Positions 43,896 to 52,764 of a stretch of DNA of 63,193 nucleotides are shown piece after piece (position 1 is the stretch's first letter; each line of letters starts with the position of its first letter). The position numbers were made by a program, and so were the translations under genes. The notes beneath the pieces were generated by a model, which saw nothing but the letters and a program-made list of their open reading frames with translations, did not search any database and was not told where the DNA came from. The DNA lies in assembly GCA_028135785.1 (NCBI GenBank), contig JAOIHS010000001.1, positions 1-63,193 on the forward strand, read 5' to 3'. The DNA comes from SAR86 cluster bacterium. GTDB lineage: Bacteria; Pseudomonadota; Gammaproteobacteria; Magnimaribacterales; AG-339-G14.

Positions 43896-44720
43896 ATGTC
43901 AGAAGAAAATACAGAAATTCAACTCCCTTTAGATACTTCATTGGGAAAACTGCCACAGAAAGAAAAAGGCTCTTTATCTCCGGTTGAGTGCAAGACTATG
44001 GAAGAGCTTAGAAGACATCAATTAGAAAGATTAGCTGCTGGTTTTAGAATGTTTTCTCATTTTGGTTACGATGAGGGTATAGCAGGTCACATCACATTGA
44101 GAGATCCTGAGTTTCCCCATTATTTCTGGGTAAATCCTTTTGGAATGCATTTTGGTCAAATATGCATTTCTGATTTAATTCTTGTTGATCGAGATGGAAA
44201 TATTGTTCAGGGAGAAGGAAAGATGTTGAACACGGCAGCCTTTGCTATTCACTCAAGACTTCATGAAGCAAGATCTGATGTGAATGCTGCTGCTCATTCT
44301 CATTCAATGTATGGTAAATCATTCTCAACTTTAGGACGACTACTTGAACCCATCACTCAAGATTCATGTGCCTTTTACGAGAACCATGTTTTATTTGATG
44401 ATTTTACTGGAGTAGTTTTAGAAACGGATGAAGGTGATCGAATAGCCAAAGCCCTGGGTGATAAAAAAGCTGCTATTCTCAAAAATCATGGTTTATTAAC
44501 AACAGGAGAATCAGTTGATGCAGCTTTGTGGGCGTTTTTATCTATGGATCGATGTTGTCAATCTCAATTAATTGCCGAATCTGCAGGGCAAATGGAACGA
44601 ATTGCAGATGATGTTGCAGAATTAACTAGAGACCAAGTGGGAAGTGAATTTGCTATGTGGGCGAGCTTTCAACCTATCTATGATTTAATGCTTGAAAAAG
44701 ATGATAGTTTCCTAAATTAA
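43896..44720 (+). CDS. Class II aldolase/adducin family protein
   Basis: A 274-residue zinc-dependent aldolase-fold protein. Metal-binding His residues are in AAAHSHSMYG (residues near 133-138) and KNHGLL. The glycine-rich block DEGIAGHITLRDPEFPHYFWVNPFGMHFG is characteristic of the bacterial adducin-like branch, which includes aldolases and decarboxylases. A GAGGTAAAG ribosome site precedes ATG 43896. It is divergent from fumC. It probably handles a sugar phosphate or related acid, but the substrate is unknown. Confidence 0.87.
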   Translation: MSEENTEIQLPLDTSLGKLPQKEKGSLSPVECKTMEELRRHQLERLAAGFRMFSHFGYDEGIAGHITLRDPEFPHYFWVNPFGMHFGQICISDLILVDRDGNIVQGEGKMLNTAAFAIHSRLHEARSDVNAAAHSHSMYGKSFSTLGRLLEPITQDSCAFYENHVLFDDFTGVVLETDEGDRIAKALGDKKAAILKNHGLLTTGESVDAALWAFLSMDRCCQSQLIAESAGQMERIADDVAELTRDQVGSEFAMWASFQPIYDLMLEKDDSFLN

Positions 44721-44731
44721 AGAGATTTCTA

Positions 44732-45814
44732 ATGTTTTCAACTTTCCTTTTCTTCACATTGATTGCTGTAGTGATACATTTTTTAGTTAGACATTTTTTT
44801 GGAAGATATGGGCTTGTTGATCATCCAGATGGTTTAAAGAAAATGCACAAATCTCCTGTTCCCATTTCTGGAGGTCTTTCTTTTGCAATTTGCTTAGTAG
44901 TCTTTTTAGTTCTTTCTTATGTATTTTTCCTTTATCCAAATCTAGGCATAAAAACATATTTAATTAATCAAAATTCAGATACTTTTGTTGATTTGGGGCT
45001 GATTTGGATATTTCTTACGTCTTTAATTCTCCTTTCCATAAGCCTGATAGATGATTTCATCGACCTTCCTATATGGGTAAGGTTATTTACTCAGATTAGC
45101 TGTTGTTTAGTGGTGATTTCTGTTGGTGATTTAAGACTAACAAATTTAGGTCCTATTTTTGGAGGAAATGATATAGAGCTTCAAATATTATTTTCATATT
45201 TATTTACTATATTTTGTGTTGTGGGCATCACGAATGCTTTTAATTGGATAGACGGTTTAGATGGTCTTTTTTCTTTTCAAATCTTCATTGCGGCTTTGGG
45301 AATGTTAATTCTAGTTAAAGATTACGGAATAATTGCAATCTCTTTAGTAGCTGCATTTATCCCTTATACTTTTATGAACCTAGGCCTTTTAGGAGATAAG
45401 TTTAAAGTCTTTATAGGTGATCATGGAGCGATGATGATAGGTTATATGATTGCTTGGAGTCTTATATCATTTTCTGAAGATGGGCTTATTAGACCAGTAG
45501 ATGCATTGTGGTGTGTTTGCATTGTGCTTTTAAATTCTTTTAGAGTCATGTGGAAAAGATACATAAAAAAACTCTCGGTTTTTAGCTCAGATAGAAGCCA
45601 TATTCATCATTATTTTTTAGATAAAGGTTATTCTGATAATCTCTCTTTAACAATAGTTTGCTGTTTAACTTCTCTTGCATGCGGGTTTGGATATGTATTG
45701 TATCTAATAGATGCATCAGAATGGGTCTCTTTACTATGCTTTTTCGGCATATTATTTGGATGGGCCTCTATTAGCTATCTAGTAAATGTTAAGAAGCTAT
45801 TTAAAACCTTTTAA
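44732..45814 (+). CDS. wecA: Undecaprenyl-phosphate GlcNAc-1-phosphate transferase (WecA-like)
   Basis: A 360-residue polytopic transferase of the WecA/MraY family, which loads a sugar-1-phosphate on undecaprenyl phosphate to start O-antigen or other surface glycan synthesis. The motifs are GLVDHPDGLKKMHKSPVPISGG, the acidic SLIDDFIDLP, ITNAFNWIDGLDGL and the His motif SHIHHYF. About ten membrane helices are spread over the chain. It starts 11 bases after the aldolase gene and ends in a 14-base overlap with the convergent isomerase gene. WecA rather than TagO-type is inferred from the group and length. Confidence 0.82.
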   Translation: MFSTFLFFTLIAVVIHFLVRHFFGRYGLVDHPDGLKKMHKSPVPISGGLSFAICLVVFLVLSYVFFLYPNLGIKTYLINQNSDTFVDLGLIWIFLTSLILLSISLIDDFIDLPIWVRLFTQISCCLVVISVGDLRLTNLGPIFGGNDIELQILFSYLFTIFCVVGITNAFNWIDGLDGLFSFQIFIAALGMLILVKDYGIIAISLVAAFIPYTFMNLGLLGDKFKVFIGDHGAMMIGYMIAWSLISFSEDGLIRPVDALWCVCIVLLNSFRVMWKRYIKKLSVFSSDRSHIHHYFLDKGYSDNLSLTIVCCLTSLACGFGYVLYLIDASEWVSLLCFFGILFGWASISYLVNVKKLFKTF

Positions 45815-46394
45815 TAATCTCTTCTATAGTATTTTTACCAAAATACATTTCATCGCCAACAAAAAAAGTAGGGATTCCAAAAACTCCCCTTTCTGCAGCT
45901 GCACTCGAATTATTTAAAAGCTTGTCTTTGATTTCTTGTGCACCCATTAAGCTAAATATTTTTTCTGAATCAAAGCCAGCATTATCATAGGCGGCTTTTA
46001 ATTCGTCTGGATCATCTAGTTTCTTTTCATTTTCCCACATTTCAACTGACATTTTATTAATATATTCTTCTAAAAAGCCTTCCTGTTGGGCAGCAAGCGC
46101 CCCTCTCATCAACATAAGAGTAATTACTGGGAAGTGCGGATTCATTTTAAAGTTACTCAATTGATGAAAATCAATAAACCTTTTCATTTCTAGGTTTTCA
46201 TACTCTAGTTTTCCTTTAACTTCGCCAAAAGCGATCATGGGTGGTTGATTATTAGTTAATTTAAAAATACCACCCAAAAGAACAGGAATATAATTTATTT
46301 CTAAATCCATTTCTGCCTGATATTTTTTTAAAGCTTGAAGACTTAAATAGCCATTTGGGCTAGCAAAATCAAAATAAAAATCTATTTTTTTCAT
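45801..46394 (-). CDS. 2-hydroxychromene-2-carboxylate isomerase/DsbA-fold kappa-GST-like protein
   Basis: A 197-residue DsbA-fold enzyme. The opening MKKIDFYFDFASPNGYLSLQAL holds the Ser or Asn that replaces the redox Cys, and the C-terminus has VFGIPTFFVGDEMYFGKN, the usual cis-Pro and end loop. HCCA isomerases act in naphthalene-type degradation, while relatives act as kappa-class GSTs. In a marine generalist the role may be detoxification. Its start overlaps the esterase stop by four bases, so both are in one message. Confidence 0.85.
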   Translation of the reverse strand: MKKIDFYFDFASPNGYLSLQALKKYQAEMDLEINYIPVLLGGIFKLTNNQPPMIAFGEVKGKLEYENLEMKRFIDFHQLSNFKMNPHFPVITLMLMRGALAAQQEGFLEEYINKMSVEMWENEKKLDDPDELKAAYDNAGFDSEKIFSLMGAQEIKDKLLNNSSAAAERGVFGIPTFFVGDEMYFGKNTIEEIIKRF

Positions 46395-48169
46395 AATTTA
46401 CATTCCTCCATAGTAAAATTCGATTTGTTTCCGGAAGCTTTTAATTCCTCAATATATCTGCATTTTATTTTTACATCGGTAATTCTAGAGTCATTAGCTA
46501 ATCTTTCTAGTTCCGTTTGATGAAATAATTGTGATTTAGTCATTCTGATATTTTTGTCATTAAAAGTATCTAAAATAATAAATTTGTTTGTATCTGGTTT
46601 AGTTGACCAAGAACTCCATTTTGGTAAATCTTTGTTTCTTCCATTTCCAGGATTTCCGAAATAAGCAAACTCTGCCCAATAAGACATCATGGCATCTGAT
46701 AGCTGCCTTGCTGCAGATCTATTTGTATCATTAATTATGTAGTCTTCAAATCCAAAATATTTAAAGGTTCCTGTAATAAAAGATATTTCAAATCCATGTG
46801 CTGCTCCGAAAATTTTAGAAAAGTCCATCCAAAGGTATTTAGGCTCTTCGTCCCAATCAAACCTATAAGCAAAGACATTCAAATTTCCTGAATTGACTAA
46901 TGTTCTTGCAGGTCGATCAACGCCATTTATTTTCCAATTATTTGATGAGTATTCATTTTCGATTTCATATTTATCTTTATCTTTGATAAAAATTAGAAAA
47001 TTTAAATACCTTCTTACGTAGTCAGGATCCATAGAATAAAAAAGCTTCATTTCATCTCTATTAGTTCCTAGAATTGTAGGGACTTTATTAAACTGTCCTT
47101 TTTTAAAATTCATACCATCGAATGGCAAGACATAACCATCTCTTAAAATTCTAGGCACGTTGAACATTCCAGCTACTATCGCTTCGCTATAGGCTTCATA
47201 AATCTCTTCAACCCTTAGAGATTGTAAAAAATCTGTTAGCAGGAATTCGTCCATAGAATCTTGCATTATTTTTGCCTCAAATCTATCTATGGCCTGTTTT
47301 TTTTTAATTAAAAACTTATTAACAATCTCTTTCGAACTAGTTGGAATGCCAGGATTAATTTCATCATCTACATAATTAGAAGCATCAGATATTGAAGTCG
47401 TCCTAGTCGAGCCACTTTGAGAAATTGCTCTATGAAAAAGGCCTTTAGCAAGTGGAGATGAAATTAAAGAAAATACATTATGACCTCCAGCAGATTCTCC
47501 AAATATGGTTACATTGTTAGAGTTGCCTCCAAAATTTTTAATATTTTTTTTAACCCATTTCAAGGCGAGGATCTGATCTAGTAATCCAAAATTACCAGAT
47601 TTATCTTCTAAAGATGATCCTGTTTTATTTATACTAGGATGATAGAACCATCCTAATGGTCCTAATCTATAATTTATTGTGACAATTACTAAATCATGTT
47701 TACTTGCTAACTTACTGAAATCATAACTACTAGCTGCACCAGTAGTATTCCCTCCCCCATGAATCCAAAACATAACTGGCAAGTTTGAGTCTTCGGAAGA
47801 ATTATTAGGAGCATGAATATTTAAATATAAACAATCCTCAGAACCCACATAAGAAGAATCATCATCTGTATATCGAACAAAACTATTTTTTTGAAAACAA
47901 ATATCTGAGTAATTAGTAGCATCAATGATATCTATAGATTTTTTCTTTGCTATTGGAGCTCTCCATCTTAAATTTTCTATAGGCGCTTCAGCATAAGGAA
48001 TTCCCATCCAAGCTATAGATTGATAATGATTTTGAAAACCAATAACTTGACCTGAAGAGGATTCTCTTAAAGTTGAAATATCTCCGATAATCTCAGCTTT
48101 AGTGCCATTATTATTCGAACAACTTACAAAAATTATAAAAAATACTAAATAACTAAATTTCTTAACCAA
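46391..48169 (-). CDS. Type B carboxylesterase lipoprotein
   Basis: A roughly 592-residue alpha/beta hydrolase. The start is put at TTG 48169: a GGAGGA ribosome site lies just before it, and the signal LVKKFSYLVFFIIFVSC then ends in a lipobox Cys; the ATG at 48184 would add five residues and contains that ribosome site. The catalytic Ser is in FGESAGGHNV, the oxyanion segment is WIHGGGNTTGA, and the late His is in GAAHGFEISFITG. Hydrolysis of external esters is likely. It overlaps the HCCA-isomerase gene by four bases. Confidence 0.88.
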   Translation of the reverse strand: MVKKFSYLVFFIIFVSCSNNNGTKAEIIGDISTLRESSSGQVIGFQNHYQSIAWMGIPYAEAPIENLRWRAPIAKKKSIDIIDATNYSDICFQKNSFVRYTDDDSSYVGSEDCLYLNIHAPNNSSEDSNLPVMFWIHGGGNTTGAASSYDFSKLASKHDLVIVTINYRLGPLGWFYHPSINKTGSSLEDKSGNFGLLDQILALKWVKKNIKNFGGNSNNVTIFGESAGGHNVFSLISSPLAKGLFHRAISQSGSTRTTSISDASNYVDDEINPGIPTSSKEIVNKFLIKKKQAIDRFEAKIMQDSMDEFLLTDFLQSLRVEEIYEAYSEAIVAGMFNVPRILRDGYVLPFDGMNFKKGQFNKVPTILGTNRDEMKLFYSMDPDYVRRYLNFLIFIKDKDKYEIENEYSSNNWKINGVDRPARTLVNSGNLNVFAYRFDWDEEPKYLWMDFSKIFGAAHGFEISFITGTFKYFGFEDYIINDTNRSAARQLSDAMMSYWAEFAYFGNPGNGRNKDLPKWSSWSTKPDTNKFIILDTFNDKNIRMTKSQLFHQTELERLANDSRITDVKIKCRYIEELKASGNKSNFTMEECKL

Positions 48170-48253
48170 TGCTTCCTCCGACAAAAAATAAGTTTAAGAT
48201 ATTAAACTCTTTAGTTATTATGCAAGAATAAAAAAATTAAATCGAAATAAATT

Positions 48254-49471
48254 ATGGAAATATCACCAATACCTACATTATCAAAAGAAATTAATAAGAT
48301 AAGAGAAAATACTGCTGAGATTGTGGCCGATAAAATTATTCCTAACGAAAGCATAATTTATGAAGGCGGAGAAAGTGCTAAAGAATTAAGAGAAGAAATT
48401 AAGAAAGAAGTAAAAGACAAAAAACTTTGGGCTCCTCATTTACCTGAAGAATATGGAGGAATGGGTATTGGTTTTATGGCTCATGCTTATATGAATGAGA
48501 TTCTTGCATGGTCGCCTTTATCAAATAGGCTATTTGGAGTAATTGCTCCTAATTCAGGAAATCAAAAAATACTTCTTAAATACGGCACCGATGATCAAAA
48601 AAAGAAATGGCTTGAGCCTTTAATATCTGGAGAAATAGAATCTGCTTTTTCTATGACTGAGCCAGATAATGCCGGGTCTGATCCCAGGTCAATTAAAACT
48701 TCAGCAAAAAAAGAAGGAGATGAGTGGGTAATTAATGGTCACAAAGTAATGACTTCTAACGGCATAAGAGCTGATTTTGCAATAGTTATGTGCAGAACTG
48801 AAGAAGAAGATGATAGTGGAGAAGTGAACTCAAAAATGACCCAGATTATCGTTCCGACAGACACAAAGGGATTTAATATTATTAGGTCTGTACCTATTTG
48901 GGGCAGAACTGGTGGTGATCATGTAGAAATTAAGTATGAAGATGTTCGAGTTCCCATTGAAAATCAATTAGGAGCCAGAGGATCAGGTCATGCTGCTGCT
49001 CAAGATAGGCTTGGAGCTGGAAGAGTTTTTCATTGCATGAATAGCATAGGTCAAATGTGGAGAGCTTTTGATCTAATGATGCAAAGAACTACTACACGTG
49101 AGGTTCATGGCGGTCTATTGGAATCCAAACAGTTAATTCAAGGATTTATAGCTGATTCATATATTGATATACAGACTGCTAGATTGATGACGATCCATTG
49201 TGCTGAAGTCATGGATTCTGAAGGTGACCCAAGAGTAGATATATCCGCTATCAAAATATATGTTCCTGCTGCAATGCATCGAGTAGTGGACCGAGCGATT
49301 CAGGTTTATGGTTGGAAAGGTGTATCTTCAGATTTGCCTCTCTTTGGGATGTACCAAGGTGCAAGAACTCTTAGACTTGCAGATGGACCAGATGAAGTGC
49401 ACAGAATACTTATAGCAAAACAAATTCTTAGAAAATATAAAGAAGGTCACTCTTGGGATTTTGGTATTTAA
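48254..49471 (+). CDS. Acyl-CoA dehydrogenase family protein
   Basis: A 405-residue flavoenzyme that oxidises acyl-CoA to enoyl-CoA. It has the FAD motifs AFSMTEPDNAGSDPRSIKTSA and GGDHVEIKYEDVRVP, then GAGRVFHCMNSIGQ, and the C-terminal QVYGWKGVSSDLPLFGMYQGARTLRLADGPDEVHRI, whose acidic residues include the likely base. The layout is like the ACAD10/11 group that works on hydroxylated acyl chains. It is divergent from the esterase gene and convergent with the thioesterase. The preferred chain length is not known. Confidence 0.9.
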   Translation: MEISPIPTLSKEINKIRENTAEIVADKIIPNESIIYEGGESAKELREEIKKEVKDKKLWAPHLPEEYGGMGIGFMAHAYMNEILAWSPLSNRLFGVIAPNSGNQKILLKYGTDDQKKKWLEPLISGEIESAFSMTEPDNAGSDPRSIKTSAKKEGDEWVINGHKVMTSNGIRADFAIVMCRTEEEDDSGEVNSKMTQIIVPTDTKGFNIIRSVPIWGRTGGDHVEIKYEDVRVPIENQLGARGSGHAAAQDRLGAGRVFHCMNSIGQMWRAFDLMMQRTTTREVHGGLLESKQLIQGFIADSYIDIQTARLMTIHCAEVMDSEGDPRVDISAIKIYVPAAMHRVVDRAIQVYGWKGVSSDLPLFGMYQGARTLRLADGPDEVHRILIAKQILRKYKEGHSWDFGI

Positions 49472-49473
49472 TA

Positions 49474-49923
49474 CTATTTAATTATTTTAGCGTCTTTACC
49501 AATATTATCTTTAATAAAATCAATACCCGGAAAAGCAGCTAATTTAATTGAAGAACTAGCTGTTGCAATTAGGTTATCTTTTTGAAATAACTCTGCAGAT
49601 ACAAATCCTATTGAATTCCCTAATTTAATAACCTTTGACTTTGCAATAGTTAAGCCTGGCGAGCCAGAAGACACAAAATTAACATTAATGTCTATAGACA
49701 TTGGCGTTTTCTGAAAATTTGTTATCTGCATAACTAAAAAAGCCATTGAACAATCAAGCATCGTTGTAATAAAACCGCCTTGGATTACACTTCCATCGGA
49801 ATGACAATAATCCGAACTTGGATCGAAAGACATTTCAAGACTCTCATCTTTATGATCAATTTTAAGAATTTTAGCTTTTAAAGCTTCAATATAGACTGGA
49901 ATTGAAGAGTTTTTATCATCCAT
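49474..49923 (-). CDS. PaaI-family hotdog thioesterase
   Basis: A 149-residue hotdog-fold thioesterase. The catalytic helix is SDGSVIQGGFITTMLDCSMAFLV, with Gly-Gly and the acidic Asp in the usual positions, and SIDINVNFVSSGSPG is the strand that forms the dimer. Such enzymes hydrolyse acyl-CoA esters. It follows the photolyase start region on the same strand: its ATG at 49923 lies ten bases after the photolyase stop, so they could be one message. It ends two bases from the convergent acyl-CoA dehydrogenase gene. Confidence 0.83.
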   Translation of the reverse strand: MDDKNSSIPVYIEALKAKILKIDHKDESLEMSFDPSSDYCHSDGSVIQGGFITTMLDCSMAFLVMQITNFQKTPMSIDINVNFVSSGSPGLTIAKSKVIKLGNSIGFVSAELFQKDNLIATASSSIKLAAFPGIDFIKDNIGKDAKIIK

Positions 49924-49933
49924 AATTAATTTT

Positions 49934-51334
49934 TTAAATATTAGAAAAAGTTTCTATAGCTCTTTTCCTAGATGAAGAAAGATCAACAATCATTTCAGGG
50001 TAATTTACCTTTTTTCTTATTTCTGGTTCTGGATTGTGTATTTCTTTTGAGGAAAGTTCAGAAAGCAAAGGGATAAATTTTTTAATAAAATCACCCTCTT
50101 TATCAAATTTTTCAGACTGAGTAATTGGATTGAAGATTCTAAAATAAGGAGCTGCATCTACTCCAGTAGAAGCACTCCATTGCCATCCTCCAACATTTGA
50201 TGAATGATCACCATCGATTAAATTTTTCATAAAATATTCTTCACCTTTTTTCCAATCAATTAATAAATTTTTACTCAAGAACATTGCTGTCACCATTCGC
50301 AATCTATTATGCATCCATCCCGTTTCATTTAATTGAGTCATTGCAGCATCTATTAATGGAATGCCAGTCTTGCCATTGCACCAAGCTATAAAAGAAGTCT
50401 CGTCATCTCGCCACCTAACATCTTCATATTTTTCATTGAATGACTTTTTCATACTCACTCTGGGATAATGATAAATAATATATTTATAAAATTCTCTCCA
50501 TATTACTTCGTTAAACCAAGAGTATTCTCCTGTACCTGGAATGTCTTCTGAATAATTTAGTAACAAATTGACGCAAGTTTTAGCTGAAATAACTCCTGAA
50601 GCAAAGTATGGAGATAAGCCACTTGTAGAATCTAACTTGGGAAAGTCTCTAAGTTTTTTATAATCTTTCACTTTTGTTTCAATAAAGTCTTCTAAAATTT
50701 CTTGAGCTGCAATTTCACCAGGTTTGTAGAGATCTAAAGCGCTCTCATGAAGTTTATTTTCAAGTATAAATTCTGGTAACTCGTCACTCTCTTTTAAAAG
50801 TATTTTTTGTTTCAAAGGTGCAGGGCTTAATTCTAAGAAATTTTTGGCAAGCAAAGATCTAAAAGATCGAGAATAAGGAGTAAAAACTTTAAAAAAATTG
50901 TCAGAACCTGTTTTGATAAGATCTGGATTAATTATTGATGAATCAAAAATATTTAAATTTATATTTTTAGTTTCTAGAATATTTTTTAAATCAGCGTCTC
51001 TTCTCCTTTCATTTATTCCATATTCTTTATTGATATAAACTCCTGAGGCTTCAATTAATTCAGCTTCTTCTAATATCTTTAAAGGCTCTTCTTCAATACC
51101 TTCTGCATAAATAATTTTTAAGTTTATGTTTAGTCCTTTTAGATCTTTTTTAAGAATTTCTAAATTAGCTAGTTGAAATCTTATTTTTAGTGGACTTTCA
51201 TTATGGCTATCCCATTTCTTTGGGTTATATAAAAAAGCGACTTCCAAACTATCTGAATGTTTGGATGCTTCAAATAGAGCCTTATTATCTGAAAGACGAA
51301 GATCGTTAGAAAAAATATAGAGATTATTAGACAT
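49934..51334 (-). CDS. phrB: Deoxyribodipyrimidine photo-lyase
   Basis: It repairs cyclobutane pyrimidine dimers with blue light. The N-terminal antenna domain reads MSNNLYIFSNDLRLSDNKAL, and the FAD domain has TSGLSPYFASGVIS, WREFYKYIIYHYP, TGIPLIDAAMTQLNETGWMHNRLRMV and WSASTGVDAAPYFRIFNP. The Trp-triad residues for FAD photoreduction lie in these blocks. The 466 residues match class I CPD photolyases. A surface-ocean lifestyle fits the enzyme. Promoters for it are presumably in the structured region 51335-51536. Confidence 0.93.
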   Translation of the reverse strand: MSNNLYIFSNDLRLSDNKALFEASKHSDSLEVAFLYNPKKWDSHNESPLKIRFQLANLEILKKDLKGLNINLKIIYAEGIEEEPLKILEEAELIEASGVYINKEYGINERRRDADLKNILETKNINLNIFDSSIINPDLIKTGSDNFFKVFTPYSRSFRSLLAKNFLELSPAPLKQKILLKESDELPEFILENKLHESALDLYKPGEIAAQEILEDFIETKVKDYKKLRDFPKLDSTSGLSPYFASGVISAKTCVNLLLNYSEDIPGTGEYSWFNEVIWREFYKYIIYHYPRVSMKKSFNEKYEDVRWRDDETSFIAWCNGKTGIPLIDAAMTQLNETGWMHNRLRMVTAMFLSKNLLIDWKKGEEYFMKNLIDGDHSSNVGGWQWSASTGVDAAPYFRIFNPITQSEKFDKEGDFIKKFIPLLSELSSKEIHNPEPEIRKKVNYPEMIVDLSSSRKRAIETFSNI

Positions 51335-51394
51335 AATGTTTAAAAAAAAGAATAAATAATTTTACGAGAGATAAGAACCATTTTTAATATATTA

Positions 51395-51472
51395 ACGGGT
51401 TATGTTTAAATAAAATAACCCGTATATAATTGAGACCAAGGAGAGATTTCTGGGGAGAAAAGAATGTCTCAA
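51395..51472 (+). promoter_or_regulatory. Structured leader: two inverted repeats around a promoter-like -10 and ribosome site
   Basis: ACGGGTTAT (51395-51403) pairs perfectly with ATAACCCGT (51415-51423). It is followed directly by TATAAT (51425-51430). A second inverted repeat, TTGAGAC (51430-51436) with GTCTCAA (51466-51472), encloses two Shine-Dalgarno-like sites (AAGGAG, GGGGAG) and takes in the G of the small ORF's ATG. It looks like an operator next to a promoter plus an RNA fold that could gate translation. Confidence 0.4.
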
Positions 51473-51553
51473 TGTGAATATTCTATATATCCACAACATA
51501 AAAGGGGTTATAAATATGGTAAAAATAGTTATAAGCCTAATTTATTACTTTAA
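51464..51553 (+). CDS. Tyr-rich small ORF, 29 aa
   Basis: The ATG at 51464 follows GGGGAG at a good distance and reads MSQCEYSIYPQHKRGYKYGK then NSYKPNLLL and a TAA. Five of its 29 residues are Tyr and five are Lys or Arg, plus one Cys. It lies antisense to the gap between photolyase and the saccharopine-dehydrogenase-like gene and overlaps the 3' end of the latter by 17 bases. No family is recognised. The ribosome site and leader fold argue for translation, but it is short and could be chance. Confidence 0.35.
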   Translation: MSQCEYSIYPQHKRGYKYGKNSYKPNLLL

Positions 51554-52715
51554 ATTCAATTTCAGCATTCTTTAATCTGTCTATAAGAGCGTCACCTAAA
51601 CCGACTGCAGAAGTTAATACTCCACCATATGTATCTCCCCCTGGAAGACCATCTGATCTCGCTAACGTTAGTGCGGATTCACAAACTAACTTAGAAGTTG
51701 ATTTATAACCAGGGTCTCCTGATCCATACAAAGAACATATTTTTGTTTCGCCATCTTCTGCTTGAGCTACAAAAGTTGATCTAAACCACCCTTTATCTTG
51801 CATTTCTTGATCAGGACCCTCTCCAGGCTTAGGGAGAAACGGTCTTACTAAGTATTTAACTGGACTACTTATAACTATAAAAGCAGTAAGAAGGCCGTAG
51901 GAAGCTATTCTTGCTAATTTTTTCGATTGAAATAAACCATGCTCACCAAAACTAAAATCTATCCCATATGGTTTTTGATTTTGTTCCATCAAAGCTGCTG
52001 ATCTTCTAACAACTCTGGTATTCGCTACTGCCATTAAGCCCATTCCGGACCAACCTTCCAGATGCTCTACTTTTTCTATTTTAAATCCATCTTTGGAGAT
52101 TTTGCGTTGGTTTGAAGAAACAGTATTTTTAGGATTAAGAACAAAAGGATCTCTCATTTCTTTTGATAATTTACCCATAGAAAACATTGTTTCAGTTGTT
52201 CCACCTGACGCTGTACCTAGAGCTTCTTGATATACATCCACTCTTTTTACAGGCTTATCAAATTGAGATACGGTAAAAAAAGTACCAATATCTGATGGGA
52301 TTGAGTCATAACCGCAAGAGGGAATAATTCTTATTCCTTTTGATGCTGCAACTTCGTGGTGTTTATCTATTAGTCCTTTAACCCAATGATTTTCACCCGT
52401 TATATCTGTGTAATGCGTCCCTTGCTCTACACATGCCTGAACCAATAAAGAGCCATATCTTGCAAATGGACCTGCAGTGGATAATACAACTTTAGTTTGA
52501 CCCGCTAAAACTCTTAAAGACTCTAAATCTCCTCCATCAGCTATGATTACATCGCAATTTAAATCAAAATTAACCTTAACTTGATCTAATTTGTCTTTAT
52601 TACGGCCAGCAATTGCCCAACTTAAGTCAGCATAATTATTTTTTAAATATTTAGCGCAAAGCTGGCCTGTAAAACCAGTTGCTCCATAAACTATAATTTC
52701 ATATTTTTTTTCCAC
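51537..52715 (-). CDS. Saccharopine dehydrogenase-like NAD(P)-binding protein (trans-acting enoyl reductase-like)
   Basis: A 392-residue protein opening with MEKKYEIIVYGATGFTGQLCAKYL, an NADP-type Rossmann loop, then VVLSTAGPFARYGS and YTDITGENHWVKGLI. The block IIPSCGYDSIPSDIG is characteristic of the saccharopine dehydrogenase/trans-acting enoyl reductase branch. Mycobacterial members assist polyketide-lipid synthesis; in this organism the role may be in lipid metabolism. A hydrophobic stretch (ASYGLLTAFIVISSPVKYLV) suggests membrane association. It lies about 50 bases downstream of the oadA-like gene. Confidence 0.83.
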   Translation of the reverse strand: MEKKYEIIVYGATGFTGQLCAKYLKNNYADLSWAIAGRNKDKLDQVKVNFDLNCDVIIADGGDLESLRVLAGQTKVVLSTAGPFARYGSLLVQACVEQGTHYTDITGENHWVKGLIDKHHEVAASKGIRIIPSCGYDSIPSDIGTFFTVSQFDKPVKRVDVYQEALGTASGGTTETMFSMGKLSKEMRDPFVLNPKNTVSSNQRKISKDGFKIEKVEHLEGWSGMGLMAVANTRVVRRSAALMEQNQKPYGIDFSFGEHGLFQSKKLARIASYGLLTAFIVISSPVKYLVRPFLPKPGEGPDQEMQDKGWFRSTFVAQAEDGETKICSLYGSGDPGYKSTSKLVCESALTLARSDGLPGGDTYGGVLTSAVGLGDALIDRLKNAEIEFKVIN

Positions 52716-52764
52716 GAATACTCCTTAAAATTTTGATATTGATTATATCAATATTATATAAAAA

